From NCBI RefSeq assembly GCF_009905605.1, contig NZ_JAAAKZ010000003.1, positions 186,001-250,000 on the forward strand: a stretch of 64,000 nt of DNA, read 5' to 3'. Made by a program: the position numbers and the translations under genes. This stretch comes from Runella sp. CRIBMP. Lineage in GTDB: Bacteria > Bacteroidota > Bacteroidia > Cytophagales > Spirosomataceae. The notes beneath the pieces were generated by a model, which saw nothing but the letters and a program-made list of their open reading frames with translations, did not search any database and was not told the origin of the DNA. Positions 43,133-52,514 of this stretch are shown one piece after another (position 1 is the first letter of the stretch; each line of letters starts with the position of its first letter).

Positions 43133-45202
43133 ATGAAATCCCTTTTGACCCTTTTTTGTACCTGTTTTTGGGCATTTGCAGGGATTTTTGCCCAAAATCG
43201 CCCTGTTTTATACCCTGAACCGACTTCAATTCAATACGGGCAAGGGGAGCTGTTGTTGCAAAATCTGTCGCTTTATATAGCCCCAACCGCCCCGAAAGAC
43301 CTTGTTTTCGCCCTGGACGAACTCAAACAAACGATTAGGGAGCGGAGCGGAAAAGCGCTCAAAATGACCCATGCGGCCAATACGGCGAACATTCGTTTTA
43401 CGGTCAAAACACTGGGACGGGAATTGCCCGAAACCAACGAAGCGCAGGCAGGAAGTACGCGGGAACAGTATTCAATTTCCGTGAATGCCAACGGGGTAGA
43501 GATCATCGCCCAAACCTCAACGGGTCTGTATTACGCCGTTCAGACGATTCGTCAGTTGATTGAGGGTTCGGGGGCCAAAGCGGCTTTACCTTTTGTGACG
43601 ATTCAAGACCAACCTCAGTTGGCTTTTCGGGGTGTGATGATGGATTTTGCGCACGGTGGTTTGTTGACCGTAGAAGAAATCAAAAAACAGATTGACTTTT
43701 TGGCGCGTTGGAAAACCAACCAATATTATTTCTATAACGAAGTAAGTATTGAGCTTGACGGCTATGCTACGCTCAATTACAAGGCAAGCTACACCCAGGA
43801 CCAAATCAAAAGCATCATTGCCTATGCCCGTGAGCGGCACATTGATGTGATTCCGTTTGTGAATTTTTACGGGCATTTGCACGAACTGATTCGGAATGAG
43901 AAATACGCCTCTCTGGCTATTGGGCGCTACGGGCACGAGCTTGACCCGCGCAATGCCGGTGTACAGACGTTGCTCAAAAATTGGATAAAACAATATACCG
44001 CGCTGTTCAAAAGCCCATTTATTCATGTGGGTTTTGATGAAACTTGGGAAACCAAACGTTTAAACAGCACTGGCGAAATGTCTTTGAATCCCGAAGCGCT
44101 GTTTATTCAGCAACTGACGTTTGTAAGCGACGAACTCAAGCAATACGGTAAAACGCTCATGGCGTGGACGGACATGAACTCGTTTTATCCCGAAATTATG
44201 AAGAAATTTCCTACCGAGGTCATTCCCGTCATTTGGCAATATTCGCCCGATTCGGTGGCTACGTACCATTATTTGAATCCCGTCCTGAAAGAAAAGAAGC
44301 CTTTTTTTATTCAACCGGCCGTTTCGGGTTGGGGACATATTTATCCCGAAGCCGATTATACTTACGACAACATTGATTTGTGTTTACGAGCTGGCTTGCG
44401 CCATAAAACATTGGGATTTATCACGTCGGTTTGGACTGATTCGGTTGAGCCGTTTGTACGCTCGTCCTGGATGTTTATGGCCTACGGCTGCATTTCCGCT
44501 TGGCAGGGCAAATCCCCTGATAAAAAGGCGTTTGCCCGGCATTACGCGTCGGTGATGTATCCCAATGCTGGCAAAGAAATGGGTGATGCCTTTGATAATA
44601 TCGCTACCTCGGTCGAATATTTGAAGAAATGCCTAGGCAAAAACACCCAAAGTATGCCGCGCGGCACGTTGGTAGAAGCTTGGTCAAATCCTTTTTCTGC
44701 GTACTATTTGGCCAATACCGAAGCACACGCGGCAGAGTTTAGGGAAGTTAGAAAATATAGTGAAGAGGCGCAGGCCAATTTGATAGCTGCTCTAAAAAAA
44801 GCCTCCAAATCTGACAGCGCTTTTATCAGTTCATTGCTGGTGTCGGCGCGGCTCATCAATTATTCGGCCACGCGATTTATTTGGGCCAAAGCCATCGTTG
44901 ACCGTTGGAATTATGCCATGCTCGTCAAAAAGAAGGAAGATTACGTAATTTATGATTTGACGTATCCATGTCACAGTTTATTGGTGGATGCGATGGACGA
45001 AACGGGAGAACTAAAACAAATTTACGCTCAAACGTGGCTTTCGGAATATATGCCCTATCGACTGAACTCTATTTTGGGGCGGTTTGATGTGGAATATAGT
45101 CTTTGGCGAAAACTGCATCTCAAAGTCGTTGATTTTCAGATTCAACGAAAAAAAGAAGAGCCTGTTAAATCGTTTACCGAACTGTTTAGTCCTGATTTTT
45201 AA
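43133..45202 (+). CDS. GH20 beta-N-acetylhexosaminidase-like protein, exported
   Basis: A 689-residue protein with a signal peptide (cleavage after FAQN, about residue 21). A GH20 N-terminal alpha/beta domain (residues about 25-160, GVEIIAQTSTGLYYAVQTIRQL) precedes the barrel starting LAFRGVMMDFAHGG. The substrate-assisted catalytic pair is Asp302-Glu303 in HVGFDETWE. The last 250 residues form a helical C-terminal domain. GH20 enzymes release terminal GlcNAc or GalNAc, suiting a locus for amino-sugar glycans. The strand pattern could also suit a more divergent GH20-like hydrolase. Confidence 0.85.
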   Translation: MKSLLTLFCTCFWAFAGIFAQNRPVLYPEPTSIQYGQGELLLQNLSLYIAPTAPKDLVFALDELKQTIRERSGKALKMTHAANTANIRFTVKTLGRELPETNEAQAGSTREQYSISVNANGVEIIAQTSTGLYYAVQTIRQLIEGSGAKAALPFVTIQDQPQLAFRGVMMDFAHGGLLTVEEIKKQIDFLARWKTNQYYFYNEVSIELDGYATLNYKASYTQDQIKSIIAYARERHIDVIPFVNFYGHLHELIRNEKYASLAIGRYGHELDPRNAGVQTLLKNWIKQYTALFKSPFIHVGFDETWETKRLNSTGEMSLNPEALFIQQLTFVSDELKQYGKTLMAWTDMNSFYPEIMKKFPTEVIPVIWQYSPDSVATYHYLNPVLKEKKPFFIQPAVSGWGHIYPEADYTYDNIDLCLRAGLRHKTLGFITSVWTDSVEPFVRSSWMFMAYGCISAWQGKSPDKKAFARHYASVMYPNAGKEMGDAFDNIATSVEYLKKCLGKNTQSMPRGTLVEAWSNPFSAYYLANTEAHAAEFREVRKYSEEAQANLIAALKKASKSDSAFISSLLVSARLINYSATRFIWAKAIVDRWNYAMLVKKKEDYVIYDLTYPCHSLLVDAMDETGELKQIYAQTWLSEYMPYRLNSILGRFDVEYSLWRKLHLKVVDFQIQRKKEEPVKSFTELFSPDF

Positions 45203-45236
45203 CATATAAAACCCTCAAAAAAGTAGAAACAAAACT

Positions 45237-45249
45237 CCCCCGTCGGGGG
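45237..45249 (+). repeat. Small GC hairpin upstream of the deacetylase-like gene
   Basis: CCCCC-GTC-GGGGG followed by TGGGGGGCTTTTT. It is 18 bp before the next ATG; it may be a terminator of the GH20 gene or an attenuator. Confidence 0.5.
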
Positions 45250-45267
45250 TGGGGGGCTTTTTAGGAA

Positions 45268-46341
45268 ATGAACAACATAGAATTTATTAGCCCCATCAAC
45301 GGTGATATGCTCCATTCGTATGATGGTTTGGTGAAAAAGGGAGCCTTGCAAACCATTGTAAAGGTCAAAGCGCCATTGCAGCATTTGATTGTGATTAACG
45401 GCGTAGAAGCAAGAGAACAGGAAGGTGTTTTTGAAGCACAAATCGTCCTTACTGAATACAGGAATTTGGTGGAAGTTCAAAACAGAACCACGGGCGAAAG
45501 CCAACAAATAACGGTTTTTTGGTTACCCAATTTCGCAGGTCACTACCGCCTTTCGATTGACGATAATATTTGGTTTTTGCGCGATATTCACCAAAACTCA
45601 GCTCGTTACAATTCTATTTTTGATAACGAGTATTTAGGTTTTTTGAAGCAGGTTCACGATGCCTACGGTACCAAAATCCACCTGAATCTTTTTTACGAAA
45701 CAGACGGTTTTAACCTGTCGCAACTAACTGATAAATATAAATCTGAATGGACCTCCAATGCTGATTGGCTTCGTTTGAGCTTTCACGCACGCGGTGAGTT
45801 TCCCGATATGCCCTACCGCACGGCAGGGTATGAACAAGTGGCCGAAGATTGCGAATTGGTCAAAAACGAAATTCGGCGCTTTGCGGGCGAGGCCGTAATG
45901 GGGCCTGTCACTACGCTGCATTGGGGCGAAGCCACCGTCGAAGGTTCACGGGCTTTACGTGATGCGGGTTATGTGGGGCAATTGGGTTATTTTAACGTAG
46001 ATGATGGTCTGTTCGCGGTGTCGTATTATCTGACCGTGGAGCAGCGCCGCCAATTGAAAAAACGCTTTGTATGGCACGATACGCAGGAAGGAATTACGTT
46101 TATTCGCAGCAGCATTGTCATTGATAAAAAAGAGCTGCCCGAAATTGTACCGCACCTCGACAATTACGCCAATCTGCCTTCAGGCTTGCCGCCGTACGTT
46201 GATTTTTTGGTACATGAGCAATATTTCTATCCGTTTTATGAAGCCTATCAACCCGATTTTCGTGACCGCATCCTAACCTGCGTTCAATGGGCCACCCAAA
46301 AAGGCTACCAACCTGCATTTTTAGGAGATTGTATTTTTTGA
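45268..46341 (+). CDS. Polysaccharide-deacetylase-like protein, function uncertain
   Basis: A 357-residue cytoplasmic protein. About 85 N-terminal residues form a beta-rich domain (MNNIEFISPINGDMLHSYDG). Then a NodB-like fold is suggested by RLSIDDNIWFLRDI (Asp-Asp), LRLSFHARGEFPD (His) and GPVTTLHWGEATVEG, which would supply a metal-binding triad. Similarity is by motif layout only. No signal peptide. It lies between GH20 and GH109 genes, so removal of an acyl group from an amino sugar is plausible. A non-enzymatic role cannot be excluded. Confidence 0.5.
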   Translation: MNNIEFISPINGDMLHSYDGLVKKGALQTIVKVKAPLQHLIVINGVEAREQEGVFEAQIVLTEYRNLVEVQNRTTGESQQITVFWLPNFAGHYRLSIDDNIWFLRDIHQNSARYNSIFDNEYLGFLKQVHDAYGTKIHLNLFYETDGFNLSQLTDKYKSEWTSNADWLRLSFHARGEFPDMPYRTAGYEQVAEDCELVKNEIRRFAGEAVMGPVTTLHWGEATVEGSRALRDAGYVGQLGYFNVDDGLFAVSYYLTVEQRRQLKKRFVWHDTQEGITFIRSSIVIDKKELPEIVPHLDNYANLPSGLPPYVDFLVHEQYFYPFYEAYQPDFRDRILTCVQWATQKGYQPAFLGDCIF

Positions 46342-46432
46342 AAATGGAAGCTTGGTCGATTGAGGAAATAGATAAAATAAAGCTAATCAAATCTTTGATT
46401 TTTTTAATTTCCAGCTTTCTCGTAAAACGCCT

Positions 46433-46520
46433 TGTAATTTCGGATAAAGCGCAACGCGCCCGAAATTACAGAGCGTTGAAGGAGAAGGCGAGGCCCAGCG
46501 GCGGGGCCGCCCAGGCTGGG
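46433..46520 (+). repeat. Two palindromic elements in the gap before the GH109 gene
   Basis: TGTAATTTCGG (46433-46443)/CCGAAATTACA (46460-46470) is a perfect 11-bp inverted repeat. CCCAGC (46494-46499)/GCTGGG (46515-46520) encloses GGCGG/CCGCC. The 248-bp gap holds no convincing gene; an open frame from 46344 reads through both repeats and was rejected. Confidence 0.7.
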
Positions 46521-46589
46521 AGCGACCTGCAAAGTTTCAAACTCAATGGCATTAGGGCATACACAGAAGAAGGATAAACCGCTAAAAAC

Positions 46590-48011
46590 ATGGAAAACAA
46601 CCGCAGAAATTTCTTAAAAACAGCAAGCGCAACAGGTTTTGGGCTTCTTGCTTCCAATCCTTTTGCCGCTTACGCCAATACCCCCGAAGAAATGGCGCAA
46701 GTTTACGAACAAGCCAATCGTACCCGCGTCCAAAAATTCAACATGAGTGGCTATGCCGCTCCCAAGCTCGACAAAGTGCGCATCGGATTCATCGGGTTGG
46801 GCAATCGCGGCATGGGGGCCGTGGAGCGGATGAACAAAATCGAAGGCGTAGAAATCAAAGCCCTGTGCGATCTTCGCGTAGAAAAAGTAAATACCGCTAC
46901 AAAATTGGTGGAAGCCTCTGGACATCGTCCCGAAACCTATATAGGCAGTCCTGAAATCTGGAAAAAATTGGCTGAGCGCACCGACCTTGACCTGATTTAT
47001 ATCCTCACGCCTTGGGCGTTTCATACCCCAATGGCGGTGTTTTCGATGGAGCACGGCAAGCACGTATGCGTGGAGGTTCCCGCCGCCAAAACCATCGAAG
47101 AAGCTTGGCAACTGGTAGAGACTTCAGAACGGACCAAAAAGCATTGCATGATGGTGGAAAACTGCTGCTACGATTTTTCGGAATTGCTCACGCTCAATTT
47201 GGCCCGTAACGGTTTCTTTGGAGAAATTGTCCACGGTGAGGCCGCCTATATCCACAATTTGCAGGAGTATATATTCTCAAAAACGCATTTCTATCAGTTG
47301 TGGGAACTCCATGAAATGTATCAGCGCAAAGGAAATCTGTACCCAACCCACGGTTTGGGGCCGATTTGTCAGGTGATGAATATCAATCGCGGCGATAAAA
47401 TGGAGTATCTGACGTCGATGTCGAGCAGTGATTTTGTATTGGGCAATTTAGCCAAAGAACTTGCCGCTAAGGATGATTTTTACAAACCTTACGTGGACAA
47501 GCAATTCAACGGAAACATGAGTACGACGACCATCAAGACCCATAAAGGTAAAACCATTATGGTGCAGTACGATGTGTCGTCGCCACGACCTTATTCACGG
47601 ATTCAATTGGTAAGTGGTACCAAGGCCGTGGGCTTGAAATACCCCGAACCTGCCCGGTATTCAACCGGACATGAATGGATGAGCGCCGAAGAATACAAAG
47701 CCTTGGAGCAAAAATACCTGCCACCCATTGTGAAAAAAATGGGCGAAATCGCCAAAAACGTCGGAGGGCACGGTGGCATGGATTTTCTGATGGACTGGCG
47801 CACGATTGACTGCCTTCGCAATGGCCTCCCACTCGACCAGGACGTCTACGACGCGGCTTTGTGGAGTTGTATTGCGCCTTTGAGTGGATGGTCGGTAGCC
47901 CACCGTTCCAATTCCATTGATGTACCCGACTTTACGGGCGGCTCGTGGGAAAATAACGCGCCTGTTGATATTTCGATGACCAAAGGAGGTACTACAAAAG
48001 CGAAAGTTTGA
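46590..48011 (+). CDS. GH109-family NAD-dependent glycosidase (alpha-N-acetylgalactosaminidase type), Tat-exported
   Basis: A 473-residue Gfo/Idh-fold glycosidase. The Tat signal is RRNFLKTASATG (residues about 5-25). The NAD loop is GFIGLGNRGMGAVERM and the usual EKP is EVPAAKT, as in GH109. Family signatures are GNLYPTHGLGPICQVMNINR, GHGGMDFLMDWRTIDCLRNGLPLD and VYDAALWSCIAPL. GH109 enzymes use tightly bound NAD to oxidise C3 transiently and eliminate the glycosidic bond. This supports an N-acetylhexosamine-containing glycan as substrate of the locus. Confidence 0.9.
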   Translation: MENNRRNFLKTASATGFGLLASNPFAAYANTPEEMAQVYEQANRTRVQKFNMSGYAAPKLDKVRIGFIGLGNRGMGAVERMNKIEGVEIKALCDLRVEKVNTATKLVEASGHRPETYIGSPEIWKKLAERTDLDLIYILTPWAFHTPMAVFSMEHGKHVCVEVPAAKTIEEAWQLVETSERTKKHCMMVENCCYDFSELLTLNLARNGFFGEIVHGEAAYIHNLQEYIFSKTHFYQLWELHEMYQRKGNLYPTHGLGPICQVMNINRGDKMEYLTSMSSSDFVLGNLAKELAAKDDFYKPYVDKQFNGNMSTTTIKTHKGKTIMVQYDVSSPRPYSRIQLVSGTKAVGLKYPEPARYSTGHEWMSAEEYKALEQKYLPPIVKKMGEIAKNVGGHGGMDFLMDWRTIDCLRNGLPLDQDVYDAALWSCIAPLSGWSVAHRSNSIDVPDFTGGSWENNAPVDISMTKGGTTKAKV

Positions 48012-48118
48012 GGAATGACCCCGAAAAGGATTTTGCCTTGACTTTTTGAATTTTATATGGCATTTTGCGTTTATTATTCTGTAAAATCAGTTGAAAAACC
48101 TAAAATCTCCTACATCAC

Positions 48119-48853
48119 ATGGCAAATCCAACCTTATCGGAAAAATCATTTATAAAGGCCGCGCGGGAAGGTGTTGGGCAGGGCCCAATGACCGTACAGG
48201 GTACCGTCAATAAAATCATCCTGATGGGGGCGCTTGTACTCGCCTCCGCGTTGGGTAGCTGGTTTTTGTTTGCTTCTAATCCAGCATTGATTATGCCTTT
48301 GGCCATTGGCGGAGCCATTGCGGGCTTTGTGATAGCGTTAATTCTGGCTTTTAAACAACACCTAGCCCCAACGCTTGCCCCCTTGTATGCAGTAGTGGAA
48401 GGGGTTTTTGTGGGTGCTACTACGCTCGTTTTTGAAAGTATGTATCCGGGCATCGGCCTATCAGCGGTGTTGCTCACTTTTGCGATTTTGGCAGGGATAG
48501 TTGGTTTGTACAAAGCGGGTGTGATTCGTGCCACGCCTACATTTAAGCGGACTATCTTGGCGGCTACGGCAGGAGTTGCCATCTTTTATTTGATTGCAAT
48601 GGTATTGCGGATGTTTAGTATTGAAATGCCCCTTATCTACGACAATGGGTGGTTTGGTATTGGCTTTTCGCTTTTTGTAGTGGGTTTGGCCGCTTTTAAT
48701 TTGGTATTGGACCTCGATATGATTGAGCAAGGAGCCGAACACGGTGCTCCCAAATACATGGAATGGTATTGTGCTTTCGGCATGATTGTGACCATTGTAT
48801 GGCTGTACATCGAAGTACTGAGATTATTAGCGAAGCTTTCTAGCCGCGATTAA
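48119..48853 (+). CDS. Bax inhibitor-1/YccA-like integral membrane protein
   Basis: A 244-residue protein with seven predicted helices. The C-terminal block DLDMIEQGAEHGAPKYMEWYCAFGMIVTIVWLY is strongly typical of the bacterial BI-1-like (YccA/YbhL) group; its paired Asp residues belong to the proposed Ca2+ leak pore. Function in bacteria is poorly known; a link to membrane stress has been suggested. It has its own terminator and no functional link to its neighbours. Confidence 0.88.
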   Translation: MANPTLSEKSFIKAAREGVGQGPMTVQGTVNKIILMGALVLASALGSWFLFASNPALIMPLAIGGAIAGFVIALILAFKQHLAPTLAPLYAVVEGVFVGATTLVFESMYPGIGLSAVLLTFAILAGIVGLYKAGVIRATPTFKRTILAATAGVAIFYLIAMVLRMFSIEMPLIYDNGWFGIGFSLFVVGLAAFNLVLDLDMIEQGAEHGAPKYMEWYCAFGMIVTIVWLYIEVLRLLAKLSSRD

Positions 48854-48880
48854 AGAAACATATTTTAGTTCCCTTTTTTC

Positions 48881-48917
48881 AAAGACGTCGGACGTAACTG
48901 TCTGGCGTCTTTTTTTT
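48881..48917 (+). terminator. Terminator after the BI-1-like gene
   Basis: AAAGACGTCGGAC (48881-48893) pairs with GTCTGGCGTCTTT (48900-48912) with two G-U pairs, followed by a run of T to 48917. Confidence 0.88.
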
Positions 48918-49341
48918 GTGGCTGAACCTTATTTTTTTAAAGTAGCTACTACTTTAAGGTATATACGTGTATTTGTAAGAAATTATAGGAATAATTACAT
49001 TTTTTGTTAGTTAATAAAAAGTAAATAAGTTTTAAACAGAATAATAAGTATTTAAGCTAAAATATTTAAGTAGTTTAATTAGGTATTTTTGAAAATAAAA
49101 AGTTTATTATTTTGTATAAATAAATTTATTTAAAATAATATTTGGAATAAAGGTGCAATAAATCTAAAATTGCATCTTTATTACTGCCAAGTAAGAAAAG
49201 CTCCTCGCTCTTTAAAATTAAGTTTTATTCAAAATGGCCGCAAACTATTAAGAATATTCAATGGCATAAATCTGTAAAAGAAATGTGCTGTTTAAATTGG
49301 AAAAATACAAATATTGCCCAATAACTTAATATCCATTAACC
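48918..49341 (+). other. AT-rich intergenic region upstream of the second susC
   Basis: About 420 bp without a gene, very AT-rich between roughly 48930 and 49200 (long runs of TTTAAATA-like sequence). It must hold the promoter and long leader of susC2. I found no exact TAnnTTTG box at a sensible distance and no inverted repeat longer than about 8 bp. Confidence 0.6.
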
Positions 49342-52300
49342 ATGAGGAAGTTTTTTACCACAACCTGTTTAGTGGCCTCTATGCTTGTCTCTTTAGCGAG
49401 CTATGCCCAAGATCGACTGTTGAAAGGCCGTGTCGTTTCCAAAGACGGTTCAAGTCTACCAGGCGCCAGTATTGTCATCAAAGGTTCCGACCGCGGAACG
49501 AGCGCAAATTCAACGGGAGATTTCTCCATTTCTGGCCCTCCTAACGCCGTTTTAGTCGTTTCGTTCATTGGCTACAAGCCGCAAGAAATTGCTACTGGCA
49601 ATCAAACAACTTTTGATATTTCGTTGGATGAAGATGCCTCTATTCTGAGTGAAGTTGTCGTGACGGCTTTGGGAATTACCCGCGAGAAAAAAGCCTTGGG
49701 CTATTCTGTTCAAGAAGTGAGCGGCAAACAAATGACGCAGGCGCGTACTACCAACTTCGTGAATGCGCTTTCTGGAAAAATCGCTGGGGTGCAGGTCACT
49801 GGTTCCAACGGCGCGCCGGGTGCTTCTTCGCGTATTCTGATTCGGGGCGCAAGTTCCATCGGAAGCAATAACCAGCCTTTGTTTGTGGTTGACGGGATTC
49901 CTATTGATAACGGCAACTATGGCTCAGGAACGGGCGTAGACTACGGCAATGGCGCGGCATCTATTAACCCCGACGACATTGAGAATGTAAGCGTACTCAA
50001 AGGGCCAAGCGCGGCGGCTTTGTACGGCTCACGCGGGGCGAATGGCGTTATTTTGATTACGACAAAAAGCGGAAAAGGCTCGAAAGGCATCGGTGTTTCG
50101 GTCAATTCAAACACCGCATTTGACAGCCCGTTTCGTTTGCCTGAGTGGCAAAATGAATACGGACAAGGTAACAAAGGCCTGTTCTCATTTGTGGATGGAA
50201 CGGGAAAAGGAGTAAACGACGGTGTGGACGAAAGCTGGGGCCCAAAAATGGACGGCCGACTTTTGCCGCAATTTGACTCGCCAATCGCCGCCGATGGTAC
50301 TCGTACTCCGACGCCGTTTATTCCGCACCCTGACAACGTCAATCAATTTTTCCAGACTGGTAAGACTTTCACTAACAACATTGCTATCACGGGTGGAAAC
50401 GAAAAAGGGGATTTTCGTCTTTCTTATACTGACTTGAACCAAACGGGGATTTTGCCCAATACCGACTACAAGCGCCGTACAGTATCGCTGAACGCAGGTT
50501 GGAACCTGACCAAAAAATTGAGCATCCGGGCAACGGGTAACTACGTGGTAGACGGTAGCGATAACCGGACCAACTGGGGCCTTTATTTTATTTGGTTTGG
50601 CCGTCAGGTGGATATGGAAAAATTGCAAAATTATCAGGCACCGGGCAGCATTTATCAATACAACTGGAACTACAACTATTGGACGAATCCGTATTATGTA
50701 CTAAACCTGAGCACCAAATACAATAAGCGTGACCGCGTGTATGGCAACTTAGCCGCTACCTATAAATTTAACGATTGGCTGACGCTGACTGCCCGCTCAG
50801 GAACTGACGTATACATTGACCGTCGTAAAACCAAAAATGCGGCGCGGATTGATAACCTTAACGGCTCTAAACAGTACGATAGCTACAACGAAGAGCAGAT
50901 TTTTATTCGTGAATCTAACTCTGACATTCTGTTGACCGCTACGCATAAATTCGGTGAGTTTGACGTGGCCGCCAACTTTGGTGCCAACCACCGTAGCAAT
51001 TATTATCAACGCAACTACATGGGTGCTACGGAGTTGGCAATTCCTCGCGTATGGAACTTGGGTAACTCGCGCCAAGCCAAAGTTGCCGAAAACTCGTTTA
51101 CCGAAAAGCAAGTAAACAGCGTATATGCGGCCGCCAACATCGGTTTTAGAAATTATCTCTTTTTGGATTTAACGGCTCGTAACGACTGGTCGAGTGCCTT
51201 GCCTTCCGACAACCGTTCGTACTTCTATCCTTCGGGGTCGTTGAGTGCGGTATTGACCGATATGTTTAATATCAAGTCTACGGTATTATCATTTGCCAAA
51301 GTACGGGCGGGGATAGCCCGCGTAGGAAACGACACCGATGCTTACCGTTTGATTCAAGCATACAAGTATGAAAACCCGTGGGGTAGCACACCTTCTTTGT
51401 CAGAAAACAACGCCATGTTGAACGCCAATTTAAAGCCAGAGTTGACCAATTCGTATGAGATTGGCGCAGAGGTAAAACTGTGGCGTAATCGCGTTGGATT
51501 GGACGTAACGTACTATGACAAACAATCTTTCAACCAGATTCTTGACGTAAATATTTCGCAATCGACGGGCTTCAATTCTAAACTTTTGAACGCGGGTAAA
51601 TTGCAAAACAAAGGTATTGAGATTCAACTGAGCGCCACTCCTGTAAAAGCGGGACCATTTCAGTGGGACATTGCGGTCAACTGGGCGCGTAATCAGAATA
51701 AAGTCATTGAATTGGCCGAAGGCTTAACTACTTATACTTTAGGAACAGTGCGAGGAATGAGCATCGAAGCGCGGGTAGGACAGCCATACGGAACTTTCTT
51801 TGGGCAAGGTTTTGCCCGTGATCCAAGCGGCAATATCATTTACGATAAGAGCGGTTATCCTACCTTAAATCCTACTCGTCGAATTTTAGGGAATTTTACA
51901 CCTAAGTGGATTGGTGGTTTCCAGAATACTTTTACCTACAAAAATGTTTCTTTGAGTACCCTGATTGATGTCAAACAGGGCGGAGATATTTTCTCGCAAT
52001 CGGTAAACATCGGCCGCTATACGGGTGTATTGGCCGAAACGGTACTGGGCCGCGAAGGAGGTATTGTTGGAGAGGGAGTTGTAAACACGGGAACTGCTAC
52101 GGAGCCAGTATTCGTACCCAATACCACGCGGATTTCTTCGGAAGAATGGCACCACAAATACTACGCGCTGACCAACAACGAAGGAACCATTTTTGACGGA
52201 AGTTTTGTGAAACTGAGAGAAGTAAAGCTGACTTATGTGATTAGTGGTCAGGTGTTTAAAAAACTTCCATTCCGTGATATTTCACTCTCGGTGGTGGGTA

Positions 52301-52443
52301 GAAACTTGCTTTTGTTGCATAGCAATGTGCCGCATATCGACCCTGAAACCAGTTTTTATAACGATGGGAACCTTCAGGGAATTGAGAACGGACAGGTTCC
52401 AACCACCCGCAGCGTTGGCTTCAATATTAGTTTTAATCTGTAA
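49342..52443 (+). CDS. SusC/RagA-family TonB-dependent outer-membrane transporter
   Basis: Second SusC-type transporter, 1033 residues, signal peptide ending ASYAQD. The regulatory domain LLKGRVVSKDGSSLPGASI precedes LSEVVVTALGITREKKALGYSVQ, the plug (RGASSIGSNNQPLFVVDGIP, VLKGPSAAALYGSRGANGV) and a barrel ending SVGFNISFNL. The VTALGI/EKKALGYSVQ form differs from the first SusC and is common in receptors paired with SusD-like_2 proteins. Co-encoded with a dipeptidase, it may import peptides or peptidoglycan-type material rather than plain glycans (inference). Confidence 0.95.
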   Translation: MRKFFTTTCLVASMLVSLASYAQDRLLKGRVVSKDGSSLPGASIVIKGSDRGTSANSTGDFSISGPPNAVLVVSFIGYKPQEIATGNQTTFDISLDEDASILSEVVVTALGITREKKALGYSVQEVSGKQMTQARTTNFVNALSGKIAGVQVTGSNGAPGASSRILIRGASSIGSNNQPLFVVDGIPIDNGNYGSGTGVDYGNGAASINPDDIENVSVLKGPSAAALYGSRGANGVILITTKSGKGSKGIGVSVNSNTAFDSPFRLPEWQNEYGQGNKGLFSFVDGTGKGVNDGVDESWGPKMDGRLLPQFDSPIAADGTRTPTPFIPHPDNVNQFFQTGKTFTNNIAITGGNEKGDFRLSYTDLNQTGILPNTDYKRRTVSLNAGWNLTKKLSIRATGNYVVDGSDNRTNWGLYFIWFGRQVDMEKLQNYQAPGSIYQYNWNYNYWTNPYYVLNLSTKYNKRDRVYGNLAATYKFNDWLTLTARSGTDVYIDRRKTKNAARIDNLNGSKQYDSYNEEQIFIRESNSDILLTATHKFGEFDVAANFGANHRSNYYQRNYMGATELAIPRVWNLGNSRQAKVAENSFTEKQVNSVYAAANIGFRNYLFLDLTARNDWSSALPSDNRSYFYPSGSLSAVLTDMFNIKSTVLSFAKVRAGIARVGNDTDAYRLIQAYKYENPWGSTPSLSENNAMLNANLKPELTNSYEIGAEVKLWRNRVGLDVTYYDKQSFNQILDVNISQSTGFNSKLLNAGKLQNKGIEIQLSATPVKAGPFQWDIAVNWARNQNKVIELAEGLTTYTLGTVRGMSIEARVGQPYGTFFGQGFARDPSGNIIYDKSGYPTLNPTRRILGNFTPKWIGGFQNTFTYKNVSLSTLIDVKQGGDIFSQSVNIGRYTGVLAETVLGREGGIVGEGVVNTGTATEPVFVPNTTRISSEEWHHKYYALTNNEGTIFDGSFVKLREVKLTYVISGQVFKKLPFRDISLSVVGRNLLLLHSNVPHIDPETSFYNDGNLQGIENGQVPTTRSVGFNISFNL

Positions 52444-52454
52444 CGAGTTGTTTC

Positions 52455-52486
52455 AGACTTGGGAAGTCTACAAACTTCCCAAGTCT
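52455..52486 (+). repeat. Perfect hairpin between susC2 and susD2
   Basis: AGACTTGGGAAGT (52455-52467) and ACTTCCCAAGTCT (52474-52486), loop CTACAA, 13 pairs. It starts 12 bp after the susC stop and has only a weak T run, so partial attenuation or mRNA stabilisation is possible. Confidence 0.85.
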
Positions 52487-52514
52487 TGTTAATTCCGTTC
52501 TAATAAATTTCAAA

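Noticed and set aside
46344-46577. Possible small gene (77 residues, ATG at 46344) before the GH109 gene
   Set aside because: It reads through two palindromic elements, its C-terminal part is the translated repeat, and it has no ribosome-binding site or recognisable domain.
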